Shown in pieces: positions 1 to 9,419 of a stretch of 64,000 bases of DNA. The translations under genes and the position numbers were made by a program. The DNA comes from Conus ventricosus (taxonomy: Eukaryota; Mollusca; Gastropoda; Neogastropoda; Conidae), in the NCBI GenBank assembly GCA_018398815.1, contig CM031612.1:5599366-5663365 (forward strand), written 5' to 3'. The notes beneath the pieces are model-generated. The model saw only the letters and a list, made by a program, of their open reading frames with translations, was not told the origin of the DNA and did not search any database. Numbering within the stretch: position 1 is the stretch's first letter; every line of letters starts with the position of its first letter.

Positions 1-760
1 AGAAGAAAGTCTTTGCTGAATGGGGGGTGACTCCGTAGGCTTAGAATATACCCCAAAATAGAATCACTACCTAGGCAAATGACGATGATTTTTCGTTATA
101 TATTACTCGAGGGGGGCGATATAGTTTTGGCAGACTTACGTTTATTAGGAGGCATAAAATTAAAGGTGAAAATTGGATGAACCCGTTTAGTCGTTATGTT
201 ATTACTAAAAGGAGTGAAATAAACGATTGATCATCTGACAGGTTATGTGATGGTTGACAAAGTCAACACTACTGTACTCGACATTATTTTCTTAAAGTAT
301 TTTGATTTTTTGCGTTTTACTCTGTTGTTGAAGTGCCTGCCAGAAGGATTATTAAGAAGTTATATTTAAGATTAATTAATAAAAATAATTTAGTTAAAAA
401 ATGGAGGTTCATCAGTTTAGGTTAGAGCCATAATGATCTTTCAAAAGGAAATAGAAATGACTTGGATAAGTTATGAGTTACTAGCCGGCCTCTGTACGCA
501 TTAAATACTCTTTCTTATGTAATCCTGGCTTCTGCTTATTAGGGTAAGTGCTGGGTTGGTGTTGCTCTTTTGCTAGTGGGGTCGGAGCGCCAGCCTCTTT
601 AAGCATTAGGGGTCTTGGTTTAGGTTAGGCCGCCATGACTATGATTGTAAGTGTGCTGTTTAAAAAAATTAAGTCCTAAAATTACAAAAGCACACAGCCA
701 TTGTATCCTAGCATCGGCAAAACTTGTTTAATTAAGTTTAGAATAAGCAAATCATTAAGG

Positions 761-932
761 ATGAAATACATTTCGGACGAAGAATTTCCGAAGCTTATGG
801 CCGAATGGCGATGATTACAGACGGAAGAAAATTGAACTTCAAAAAGGGTGGAGAAAGACTTTTACTTCACGACAGGTAGACATGATGCAAATTAAAAGAA
901 CATTGAAAAACACTACACATGATCGGTTTTAA
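761..932 (+). pseudogene. Small broken reading frame, unknown function
   Basis: An ATG after an AT-rich leader opens a short frame that stops after 17 codons. A frame shifted by one base then continues for about 37 codons rich in Lys and Arg up to 932. The basic, compact character resembles small virus-type proteins, but I recognise no family. The frame change fits the indel-rich quality of this end of the window. It could be chance. Confidence 0.2.
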
Positions 933-1141
933 ACCCAAAATAAGCCAAAAAAAATAAGTTTAACAAAAAATTAAAATATAAGTTTACGCACAAACTATGT
1001 TTTTTGTTATCACTGTGTTTGGTGGACAAATTGAAATCATCACGAACAAAGATCTTTTAGGGGCTGGCTTTTTAGACGTGTTGCGCCGCTAGAAGAGAGG
1101 TCTCTCTTAAATAATACACGGAGGGTCTGTTTTCATAATTC

Positions 1142-1345
1142 TTAAACTTCATATACGTCTACGCTCATATAGGTCTGTGGCTCTAATTCAACATCCCTTT
1201 GCTCTCAGGAGCATACTCGTATTACCGTTTAGGTTCAAAGGCAGGAGTTTTTGATTACTTGCCATTCTTCTGTAATGCTAATTTTTTTTACTTTGATTGC
1301 GTTTACTGGTTTAAGACCTGTTGCTTTAAATTCTTCATTGTTCAT
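1142..1345 (-). pseudogene. Broken small gene, unknown, in compact minus-strand array
   Basis: Starts with ATG at 1345; its ATGA overlaps the stop of the reading frame upstream (1342-1344). The first frame ends near 1235; neighbouring frames carry on with protein-like composition (polar and acidic residues, ending at a stop at 1142). The overlapping stop/start is typical of compact viral or phage-like gene layouts. No family recognised. The open frame on the opposite strand here (1199-1405) is treated as a shadow. Confidence 0.3.
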
Positions 1346-1785
1346 GGCACGTTAAGATGTGGCAATCTCCTAACATTCTGTGATTGGTTCTCTGTACTTT
1401 CGTAGTGTCCATAATTTCTCTGTGGATATTGATAGGTAAACAGGCGTTCGGCTAGAATTTTATTAAAGTTTCTACAGGGCTTGTGATCGATGGATGCTGG
1501 GATCCTCTCTTAATCTGTAACATGATGTTTTAAAACCAGTGGTTGGCAGTCCTTTAATACTCTTTCCATCATCAACCTGAATCTTCTAGGATACTGTAAT
1601 GGGTCGCATGTATTATTTTGTTGTAAAGCACAGCCACAGCAGTTGAGGCTTTTATCCGTTAAAGGTTCGGGTTTTGTATCTTGACAGCCATGTCAAAACT
1701 GTCAAGGGCATACGTAAACTGTTTTCTTCTAATTGATATGTGGAGATACAGCAAGTCATCTGCGTGGGTGTCATTTGGAAATGAT
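1342..1785 (-). pseudogene. Broken minus-strand gene with Cys pairs, unknown
   Basis: Three successive protein-like pieces lie in different frames at about 1659-1785, 1510-1657 and 1342-1493. The middle piece carries a CCGC cluster and a further Cys, followed by a basic helix-like stretch. The last piece is rich in Tyr, Asn and Arg. Each piece is free of stops over 40-50 codons, and together they read in one direction, which supports one gene interrupted by indels. No family recognised. Whether the breaks are real or sequencing errors cannot be told from this copy. Confidence 0.35.
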
Positions 1786-2379
1786 GTTAACAATCTAGGC
1801 CATTATTCTTTTTGGGGGGGCAGTATATTTGCCAAATTGCTTGTTTATGAAAGCCGTCTTTCGCATCTGATTAGAATCTAGCAGCTTTACTGAGTTTTTC
1901 AAATAGCAGTCTTTCCTTTCCAATACCTATTGGAGGAATAATTATTTTGTGCTTATCCTAAGAAGGATGTTTTTTAATTGGATTTTAATTGTTTGTGCAA
2001 GAATATAGATTGCCCATAAGCACCCACAATAAAACCAATTTCTGCTATTCTTCTGTTCTTCTGATGGTTCATAAAAAGTCAGTCGTTTCCTTTGGCGGTG
2101 GCGATGTTAGAAACATCTTTCCTGTCACAAAGTAATACTCATTCAGTGCTCATCAACGTCTGTACATGTGTGCTCTGCATGCCTTTTCCATTCTTTTTAT
2201 TAATAAGTCTAAGTGCGCCCAATCTCCTTTCTGTAAGCGTCTCTTGCCTTGGCAATCTTCATTGCCTTGTATGACGTTATCTTTCTTCGTCGGACCGCAA
2301 TTTATAAAAATATTATTGTTCAGAGAAGGCAGGTTATTAAAACATAGCTCCTCTACATCATAATACTCCTGCCATCTTT

Positions 2380-2440
2380 TTATAAATTAATATTTTACTA
2401 GATTAATCTTTTATGACTAATATTTTCTGGGATAATTCCC
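2380..2440 (-). promoter_or_regulatory. AT-rich leader motif, copy 1
   Basis: On the minus strand a roughly 55-base AT-rich block (an ATATTAGT core, then GATTAATCT, then TTTATAAA) ends directly at an ATG near 2380. A second copy lies at 2662-2728 in the same place relative to another ATG. Two similar blocks immediately before start codons suggest a shared promoter or leader of a compact element. Confidence 0.35.
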
Positions 2441-2666
2441 TGGTAATAAGAAAGTTTTTGGCGCATTTCCGGTTCTTAACTTTTGATTAATGGCTTCTAA
2501 GTGGGCAATAGTTTTTCTCTTAAGCGTTCTCGCCTTAGCTAAATATTTTCTATTGCTGGTTATTTTGACGTTCTTCTTATGAGGATCTAATTTATTAAAT
2601 GTAATTGCTTCCAGAGCAGGCAAAGATTAACATTGAATCCTCATACATCAGATCCTATCCAGACAT
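2417..2666 (-). pseudogene. Small basic protein gene, broken, unknown
   Basis: An open stretch of 68 codons (2417-2623) is rich in Lys and Arg, with a run of basic and Ala/Leu residues. An ATG placed right after the leader repeat at 2666 is in a different frame and stops after three codons. A small, basic product would suit a nucleic-acid-binding or core protein of a virus-like element, but that is only a guess from composition. Confidence 0.3.
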
Positions 2667-2728
2667 CTTTTATAAATTAATATTTTCTTAGATTAATCTT
2701 TCTATGAAACTAATATTTTCTGGGCTAA
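2662..2728 (-). promoter_or_regulatory. AT-rich leader motif, copy 2
   Basis: Second copy of the AT-rich block, with the same order of elements as at 2380-2440 and again ending at an ATG (2666). Differences between the copies are a few single-base changes and indels. Confidence 0.35.
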
Positions 2729-3627
2729 ACAAATTTACCCTAAAGTCTTTTGAGAATCCTGCATTAATTTACAACTATAACCTTAACAATGGTCCTCAAT
2801 GTTGAATTCTAGATCGCGGATCCATTCTAACAGTTTTTTGCTAGCGGCTATCGCATTATACCAAGACAGCTAATACCGCAGACTGGTAAAATTGTATTGA
2901 TAATCTTTTTTCATCATCTTTTTTATTCACTAAAAAAATAATTAAAATAATTATACGAAAGGCTGTCTATGTGCTTTTTAAATAATAATCTTTTGTTGTA
3001 AAGCTAAAATAATGTAGCAACTAGTTTTGGCGAGATTTTATTTTCCATGTTAGGCAGTTTTATTCTAAACATTTTGCAAGGGTAGAATAACTATAAACAC
3101 CGGCGATAGGCACTGCATAATTAACCACGTTGAAACTATGGTTTTAAATGTATTATATTATTTTATTGTTTTTAAAAATGGATTGTGACGAAACTATTAA
3201 AGTGTGAGGAGCAGCAGGCTACTCAACAGACATACTGCCATAAAGTATGATTATACTTTGCTTCTTGTGGAAAACATAAACAGTTTTAGGTGTTTGAACT
3301 AAGTAATTTGAACAGATTCACATTTGTCTACATCAGCATTGAGAAGTACTAGCTTGGTACGAAGCACAACTAGGGTTAAATGGTATAGATCAGGTGGGTT
3401 CAGGACAATGATTAGCCTATATGCTAAGTTGTAAGTAAAGATCGCGACCGGAGTTGATTCGAAGGAAGATTTTATATATGACAATCGCAAGATCGGTTTT
3501 CAATCAAGTCACTAGAAACTCTTGCATGTGAATGTACATAAGTTTTGGGACGATGTATGTCCACTATCAGGGATTATTATTTTAATCATATTAATTTTGA
3601 TCATATACATTTAATCGCAATAAAATA

Positions 3628-4056
3628 ATGAGCGATCAGGAGATGACGGACGTCGCAGGAGAGGTCCGAGGGCTGAAGGAGCAGAATGTTCACAATGTGA
3701 ATTGTGCCACAAGTGTGTAGTGTTACTAAACTAAAAAATGGGGCGTATGAGGCTGGGGTGGTAATAGCCGAATGGAAAGATGCAAAAAAGCAAACCAATC
3801 AGAAAACAAAAAATTGTTGATAGTAAAAAAATCAACGCCAGCAAACAACCACCTAATTAAAAAAAAAACAATCACAAACAAACGTATGATGTATTATTAT
3901 GTCTTGGCTGCTGTTGGTGTGGTGGGGGAGTTTTAGCTCAAATGTCTAACGCCATACTTAAGCAGCAAAGTCACAAACCCCCACAACCAGCAAAAGAAGA
4001 AGAGCAGTTAGCAAACAAAGAGCAATTCTGTTGCTAGACCCATTTTCTAGGAATAG
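3628..4056 (+). pseudogene. Degraded copy of small membrane-protein gene
   Basis: Counterpart of the gene at 6432-6877, beginning with the same ATG context and ending with the same Pro-Phe-Ser-like tail, but with many single-base indels. The hydrophobic segment is still recognisable near 3890-3960. Confidence 0.7.
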
Positions 4057-4559
4057 TTTATAAGAACCTAGATAACGTTACAGTTAAGAATAGATAAGTA
4101 CAGTTAAGTCAGTTAAGAAAGTACTTTTCTAAGTTAAGTGCAAGTAAATTACAAGAAAGTGTAAGTAAATTATCAGATATGTCAAGTACTAGTTTAAAGT
4201 TTTAAGTTATTTTTTGTTAGGTTTCTTAATAAGTACTAGTGAGGGGTTCCTAAGGATCAAGTACAAGTCAAGTCAGTAAGTTAATCTTTTAAAGTTCTCA
4301 ATGTTACGCATATGACCCCCGCTTGGAGTAAGTTCTCTTGTTAATGTTAGAGTGGTGTTCTTGTTAACAGCAGATGTTTTGGCGTATTATAACTGTTTCA
4401 TGTCAGACAATAGCATTCAGCAGTTAGTCTGCTTGCAGGCCGAAGTTTTAGTTGTGGCTATGCAGTGATAAGCCGTACGTGGTGCCCAACCCTTCGCCGT
4501 GTGGAGGCGCCAGTGTAAGTCTCTACGGTATTCTAACTTCCTTCTTCCAGCACGATATT

Positions 4560-5095
4560 AAGTGTCTTTCTGCTTCTCTTATTCTGTCGATATAAAAATC
4601 ACTAATTAATTTACATTTTAATTAGTTTATTTTTCTTACTTTCAAATTTCCTTATTTTCATAATTTTTGTTTTCATAATACATTTTGTCACCTCTTTTAG
4701 ATCTAATACATTTCATTTTATATATCAATTGTTCAAACTCACAACTCCATACTTCAACCATTTAAACTCCATAACCTTAATTTAAGTTCTCATTTCAAGT
4801 ACAGCATGACCTCTTTTAAATATTTTCTATTATTATTATTATAAGCTAATGTCTCAAATGGTCATATTTCTCCATCATACGCATAGAACTTATCTATTAT
4901 ATCAACATTGTTAATTATCCTTTTTTATCACATCTCTCTTCCTCAAATGTACCGGCCAGTGTTAATTACGCTCACTCCTTATGACTCATTACTGCACGAT
5001 TTACCTTACACATTTGCATTCTATTCAACCTCCATTTAGTCTTACGCTAATTTATATAGCCCCCCTTTCCTCTCTCACCACCCTCTTTTGTCTCC
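4560..5095. other. G-poor stretch inside repeat copy 1
   Basis: Long runs with few or no G on the plus strand. The counterpart in copy 2 (about 7400-7940) has ordinary composition, and landmarks at both ends still align. Confidence 0.6.
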
Positions 5096-5143
5096 CCTTT
5101 GTATATTCGGCTCCTTCGGTGTTTGTCACCACCAGTGCCCAAC

Positions 5144-5860
5144 ATGGTGAAGGCACTAACGGCTCGAGGCCTCCAATCTTCGGCAGTTGTCGCTCTCTAC
5201 CCCGGAGGGGTCGTGTGTGATTCCACGGGACAAACCGATCGCACACGTTGAGCGTAACGGTCGGGTTGTAGAGGAGGGTTCCGTGCAGGGGAAAACGCGC
5301 GACCATCATTCCGTATTCCCCTCACCGACCGGCGGATACACGATTCGAGCGATCGAATTCCAACAGTCAGTACCAGTCGGATATGACAATCGGCAGGCAT
5401 TGCCGACTGATTTCATTTGCTTCCTTCCTAAAGCCAAATCCTCCAAAGGGCAAGGCTCCTGAAAGGACCTTCCCGTTCTAATCTTCACGTTCCCTGACTG
5501 GTTGCCTGTTCGACTTCGACCGCGGTAAGGAGACCCTCTCCCATCATGCCGCGTCGCGCGATTCTTCGGCCAGGGGACCTTGCCGATACGGACTGGCACG
5601 GGGTGGCGACTGCGGACGGAAATCACGCAAGTACCCGATCTATTGAGGCTTGTGCGCCTAGCACCTACTAAGTCACACAGTTCAGGACGCTTCCCCACCG
5701 GGTTCGGGTTCAGCACGACCGGACCGGAGGAGGTCAAACTCCGTTGGCGGGAATGTGGCCAGTCTTCGGTGGAACCAATCCTTGTGGCGGCTAATGCATC
5801 ATCGGGTAACCTCAGGAAAACCATAGGGCACTCGCCCTCTCTTTTATATGACCTTTGACT
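5144..5860 (+). pseudogene. Degraded copy of Ser/Arg-rich reading frame
   Basis: Counterpart of the frame at 7983-8717, with matching blocks (CTACCCCGGAGGGGTCGTG, GTGCAGGGG and others) but indels throughout, so only short pieces stay open. Open frames on the minus strand here are shadows. Confidence 0.65.
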
Positions 5861-6008
5861 ATTGTCAGAATGGTATACAGTATATGACGCCAAAATGGGA
5901 GTTTGTATGGTACTCCCTGTTTGGCTAGTATATTACATGTCCGACTCTAATGGCGCTACCTTCCGCTGGCCAAGGATCTGGGGTTACTTGCGCGCAGGCC
6001 TCGATGAA

Positions 6009-6347
6009 ATCTTCTTTTCCTACCTTTAAACATTTTCCTATTTATTTTACGTTTCTAATAATTATACTTCCACAAAACATTTCATTTCTTCAAAATTATC
6101 ATAAAATATTACATTACCTAAAAACTCCCTTCTACACCAACCCACTAATAACAATCATTCTCTACTCTTACTCAACCCAAATATATCACACCACAAATAA
6201 ACACCTCTCTAATAATACTAATATTTACCCAAAAAAATAACCAATCAACATAGATACTAAAACAACCTCCTAATACTCCCTAACCAAATCCTCACCACAA
6301 AAAAACCATAAAACTAACACAAAACCCAAAAAAATAACCTAAGTGGA
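6009..6347. other. G-poor spacer between the two direct repeats
   Basis: About 340 bases almost free of G on the plus strand, made of A, C and T. No gene is supported; a plus-strand frame running into it from copy 1 (5950-6240) is a product of the skewed composition. Confidence 0.6.
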
Positions 6348-6431
6348 CGATGTTATGTCATTACTCATTGGGATTTATTACTTTTTAATCATATTAATTT
6401 TGATCATATTAAATTAATCGCAATAAAAAAA

Positions 6432-6877
6432 ATGAGCGATCAGGAGAAGACGACGTCGCAGGACAGTCCGCAGGGCCCCTCCGAAGGAGCAGAATGTACC
6501 ACAAGTGAATGTGCCACAAGTGAGTAGTGTACTAAACTAAAAATCCTGGGCGTATTGAGGCTGGGCGTAAACTAGCCGAATGGAACAGACTGCAAAAAGC
6601 AAACCAATCAGCAAAACAAAAATTGTTAGATAGTAATACAACATCACCGCCAGCAACAACACCTCAATTAACAAAAACACAATCACAAACAAACGATAAG
6701 ATGTATTATTATGTATTGGCTGCTGTTGTTGTTGGTGGGGGAGTTTTAGCATACAAATGTCTAACGCCATACTTAGCAGCAAAGTCACAAACCCCCACAA
6801 CCCCAGCAAAAGAAGAAGAGCCAGCTTCTGCAAAAAAAGTGCAACCTCCTGTTGTAGACCCATTTTCTATGGAATAG
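6432..6877 (+). pseudogene. Small single-pass membrane protein gene, two frames
   Basis: The first piece (6432-6527) encodes a polar N-terminus rich in Ser, Thr, Glu and Gln and ends in TAG. The second piece, in another frame (6536-6877), begins with a basic PGRIEAGRKLAEWNRL stretch, then a Thr/Pro/Gln-rich linker, a strongly hydrophobic segment of about 17 residues near 6710-6760 and a Lys/Glu/Pro-rich tail. The basic segment with GRKLAEWN resembles short conserved stretches I associate with Polinton/adintovirus-type small proteins, but this is from memory of style, not a search. A membrane anchor in a virus-like element could serve assembly or entry; function is unproven. Copy 1 (3628-4056) is more damaged. 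Confidence 0.5.
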
Positions 6878-7110
6878 TTTTTAAGAACTAGATAAAGTAC
6901 AAGTTAAGAACTAGATAAGTACAAGTTAGTCAGTTATAGAAAGTACTTTCTAAGTTAAGTGCAAGTAAATTACAAGTAAAGTGTAAGTAAATTATAAGTT
7001 CTTGTCAAGTACTAGTTAAGTTCTTAAGTTAAGTTCTTGTTAGGTTCTTAAATAAGTACTAGTGAGGTTCCTAAGTTAAGTACAAGTCAAGTCAGTCAAT
7101 TTAATCTTTT
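6878..7110. repeat. taagt/aagtac-rich simple repeat spacer
   Basis: Irregular tandem pattern of TAAGT, AAGTACAAGT and TTCTTGT words, present in both direct-repeat copies (about 4057-4280 and here). No gene. Confidence 0.7.
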
Positions 7111-7199
7111 AAAGTTCTCCAATGTCCTACAGCATATGAAAACCCAGGATTGACGTAAGTTCTCTTGTTATTGTTAGAGACTAGTGATTTTTGTTAACA

Positions 7200-7380
7200 G
7201 CAGTTGTTTTTGGCGTCATATACTGTACCATGTCAGACAATAGCATTCACGGCAGTTAGTCTGCTCTGCCAGGCCGAAGTTTTTGTGTGGCTAATGCAGT
7301 GATAAGACAGTCACGTGGTGCCCAACCCACTTCCGCCGTAGGAGAAGCCAGTGTAAGTCTCCCATACGTCATTCTCTCTC
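7200..7380. repeat. Inverted-repeat arm A
   Basis: This block, including ACCATGTCAGACAATAGC and GTGGTGCCCAACCCACTTCC, occurs in reverse complement at 8884-9040, and its first part also at about 8720-8757. It is present again in copy 1 (about 4370-4540). It may be a terminal inverted repeat of the element; the TGGTGCCCAAC word resembles a retroviral primer-binding site, but no paired LTRs were found. Confidence 0.65.
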
Positions 7381-7982
7381 GGCCTGCCGTCAAAGCAAGA
7401 TAGTCTTGTGCTCTGTCTCGCCTTCTCTTTGCCGTTGTGTTTAGATAGCCTTGTGTTTGCTTCTTTGCTTATTTGTTGTGGCTTGCGCGCTTCACCCTTT
7501 CATTCTTGAACCGGTGGGGCTTTTGGTTTGGTGTGCTTTATTCATTTGTTTAACCACGCCATCCTCGCCTTGTGCCTTTGTCTTGGCACTTGCGACTTTG
7601 CATTCGGCGCTTTCGATCTTCGAAAGTCGGAACTCCATCGCCGGTTTCGCCCTTTCTCCCCAGTTTTGGCTTTTACGGCCCCTTGTTTAACGAATCTCGG
7701 TCCCTTCTCCTTCCATTTGGACTCCCGATTCGCCTAACTTTCACGTAGTCCACTCGGATTCCATTTCTTCGCCGGTCGTTCAGCCATTTTGTTTTCGACC
7801 GGCCAAAACCGCGTCACTTACGATCGACCTGCCTCGATCTCTCACTGACTTCTCGTTGCATTTATTACAATTTCAGTGTCTCTCACGACGTTGGTTGAGC
7901 CCTTTCTATCCCTCAATCCACCTCTTTGTCTCCCCTTTGCGATCGTGCGTTCCGTGTTTGTTCCCCACCACCAGTGCCCAAC

Positions 7983-8717
7983 ATGGTGAAGGACACTAAC
8001 GGCTCGAGGCGCTCCACTCTTCGGCAGTCGCTCTCTACCCCGGAGGGGTCGTGTGTCGATTCCACGGGACAAACCGCTCACGCACACGATGAGCGTACGG
8101 TCGGTGTAGAGGAGGGTTCCGTGCAGGGGACGCGCGACCATCATTCCGATTCCCCCTCCACCCGACCGGCGGATACACGATCGTCGCGATCGAAGTCCAA
8201 CAGTCAGTCCCAGTCGGATGAACAATCGGCAGTCATTGCCGACTGTTTCTCATTTGCTTCCTTCCCTAAGCCCAAATCCTCCAAGGGCAAGGCTCCCATG
8301 AAAGGACCTTCCCGTTCTAAATCTTCACGTTCCCTGACTGGTTCGCCTGTTCGACTTCGACCGCGTAAGGAGACCCTCTCCCATCATGCCGCGTCCGGCG
8401 ATCATCGGCCCCAGGGGACCCTTGCCGATACCCGGACTGGCACGGGTGGCGACTCGCGGACGGAATCACCGCACGTCACCCGATCTATTGAGACTTGTGA
8501 CGCTAGCACCTCCACTAACGTCACACAGTCTCAGGACGCTCTCCCCAACCGGGTCCGGGTTCAGCCACGACCCGGACACGAGGAGCGTCAACACTCCGGT
8601 GGAGGGAATGTGGCCAGTCTTCGGTGGAACCCCCCCAATCCTTTGTGGCGGCTAATGCATCCATATCGGGTAACCCCAGGAACCACTAGGGCACTCGCCC
8701 TCCTCCTTTTACTATGA
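7983..8717 (+). CDS. Ser/Arg/Pro-rich 244-residue protein, unknown
   Basis: Starts at ATG in AACATGGTG, an ATG also conserved in copy 1. The product is rich in Ser, Arg, Thr and Pro, with clusters such as SRSKSNSQSQSDEQ and SKSSRSLTGSP, and looks disordered. The last part turns hydrophobic (ALALLLLL) just before the stop. It resembles disordered Gag-like or nucleic-acid-binding proteins, but no zinc knuckle or known domain is visible. The frame is intact in this copy, whereas copy 1 is broken by indels. A chance frame in a GC-rich region is possible because the Ser/Arg richness follows composition. Confidence 0.4.
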   Translation: MVKDTNGSRRSTLRQSLSTPEGSCVDSTGQTAHAHDERTVGVEEGSVQGTRDHHSDSPSTRPADTRSSRSKSNSQSQSDEQSAVIADCFSFASFPKPKSSKGKAPMKGPSRSKSSRSLTGSPVRLRPRKETLSHHAASGDHRPQGTLADTRTGTGGDSRTESPHVTRSIETCDASTSTNVTQSQDALPNRVRVQPRPGHEERQHSGGGNVASLRWNPPNPLWRLMHPYRVTPGTTRALALLLLL

Positions 8718-8719
8718 AT

Positions 8720-9069
8720 TCTGCTATTGTCTGACATGGTACAGTATATGACGCCAAAATGGGGAGTTTGTATTATACTCCCTGTTTGGCTAGTATACTT
8801 ACCATGTCAGACTCTAATGCCCGCCCTACCTTCCCCGCTAGCGCCAAGGTTCTGGGGTTACCTTGCGCGCAGGCCTCGATGAATGACGTATGGGAGACTT
8901 ACACTGGCTTCTCCCTACGGCGGAAGTGGGTTGGGCACCACGTGACTGTCTTATCACTGCATTAGCCACACAAAAACTTCGGCCTGGCAGAGCAGACTAA
9001 CTGCCGTGAATGCTATTGTCTGACATGGTAAGTATACTAGCCAAACAGGGAGTATAATACAAACTCCCC
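8720..9069. repeat. Nested inverted repeats at the polymerase end
   Basis: Three arms are present. 8720-8757 and 8884-9040 are reverse complements of parts of 7200-7380. 8757-8808 (GGGGAGTTTGTATTATACTC...) is the reverse complement of about 9020-9069. The polymerase reading frame runs directly into the last arm, so 9069/9070 is a rearrangement boundary. This can fold back on itself. Confidence 0.75.
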
Positions 9070-9070
9070 A

Positions 9071-9419
9071 TGTTTACTTGATGGAGAGTAGAGCGTAGAT
9101 TAACATTTGTGTGATAAAATACTTTGTTTTCAAAGAGAGCTTGCTTGTAGTTGTCGTGAGATATATTTTTTTTGACAACTTCTTTACTTATGCCCTTAGC
9201 CTTCTTCATTACAGAAGTCTGGCTAGCAACGCTATACATCTTCGACCGCAACCCAACATATTCTTTTATAACTGTCCCATTAAGTTCATCCTTCATCTTT
9301 CCAATCACTTTCTTGTTCACAGTTGAATGTAAAGGGTTGTCTTTTGGATAGTCGCATGTGTCGTACCATCCATCGGCTCCTTTAAAGTTTCTCAGTGGAG
9401 TGGTTGACTCATAGCCCAT
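9071..9419 (-). pseudogene. C-terminal fragment of family B DNA polymerase
   Basis: Encodes the segment just before the usual polymerase C-terminus: a YDTCDYPKDNPL stretch, then GLRSKMYS and a KKAKGISKEVVKK block, which I know from protein-primed PolB (DNA_pol_B_2) proteins of Polinton-like and related elements. The frame then continues for about 24 codons into the inverted repeat at 9069, so the true end is missing. Upstream it joins, in another frame, straight onto the motif A region at about 9410; the part carrying the remaining catalytic motifs is absent. Non-functional as it stands. Confidence 0.85.

Larger units (their letters stand above)
1..3550. other. Degraded virus-like region with broken small reading frames
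   Basis: AT-rich sequence without a long intact gene. Short stretches read like coding sequence but change frame every 100-150 bases, mostly on the minus strand, and two AT-rich leader repeats precede ATG codons. Because the neighbouring segment at 3550-6008 is clearly an indel-laden copy of 6348-8886, the same poor sequence quality probably extends here, so the frame breaks may be errors, decay or both. I read it as part of the same virus-like element as the polymerase at 9-12 kb; that link is inference from strand, packing and AT-rich leaders. Positions 2900-3550, including an open stretch on minus at 3299-3490, hold nothing I recognise. Confidence 0.4.
3550..6008 (+). repeat. Direct repeat copy 1, indel-rich and partly G-depleted
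   Basis: Runs parallel to 6348-8886: the same small membrane-protein gene start, the same taagt-rich spacer, the same TGGTGCCCAAC block, the same Ser/Arg-rich reading frame and the same tail. It differs by very frequent single-base insertions and deletions that break every frame. Between about 4600 and 5090 the match fades and G almost disappears, although length and landmarks are kept. This is more like low-accuracy sequence or an uncollapsed haplotype than normal decay. Confidence 0.8.
6348..8886 (+). repeat. Direct repeat copy 2, cleaner version
   Basis: Begins at the GTGGACGATGTTATGTC-type block and ends in GCGCGCAGGCCTCGATGAA, both shared with copy 1. It contains a small membrane-protein gene, a taagt-rich spacer, an inverted-repeat arm and a Ser/Arg-rich reading frame, so it is a composite segment of a mobile or virus-like element. 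Confidence 0.8.

Noticed and set aside
1199..1405. Plus-strand Phe/Cys-rich frame; mitochondrial insertion
   Set aside because: Minus strand shows better coding character, and no rRNA, tRNA or mitochondrial protein is recognisable.
5306..5893. 195-residue minus-strand frame
   Set aside because: Lies in the indel-rich copy; the clean copy has no corresponding frame, so it is a by-product of indels.
7451..7737. Short Leu/Phe/Cys-rich frames before the Ser/Arg-rich gene
   Set aside because: Two overlapping frames with no conserved counterpart in copy 1; leader-like pyrimidine-rich sequence.
7314..7995. LTR retrotransposon with primer-binding site at TGGTGCCCAAC
   Set aside because: The word occurs in an inverted repeat and again inverted at 8930; no pair of direct LTRs and no reverse transcriptase was seen.
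9111..9326. Plus-strand frame opposite the polymerase C-terminus
   Set aside because: Shadow of the recognised minus-strand polymerase segment.
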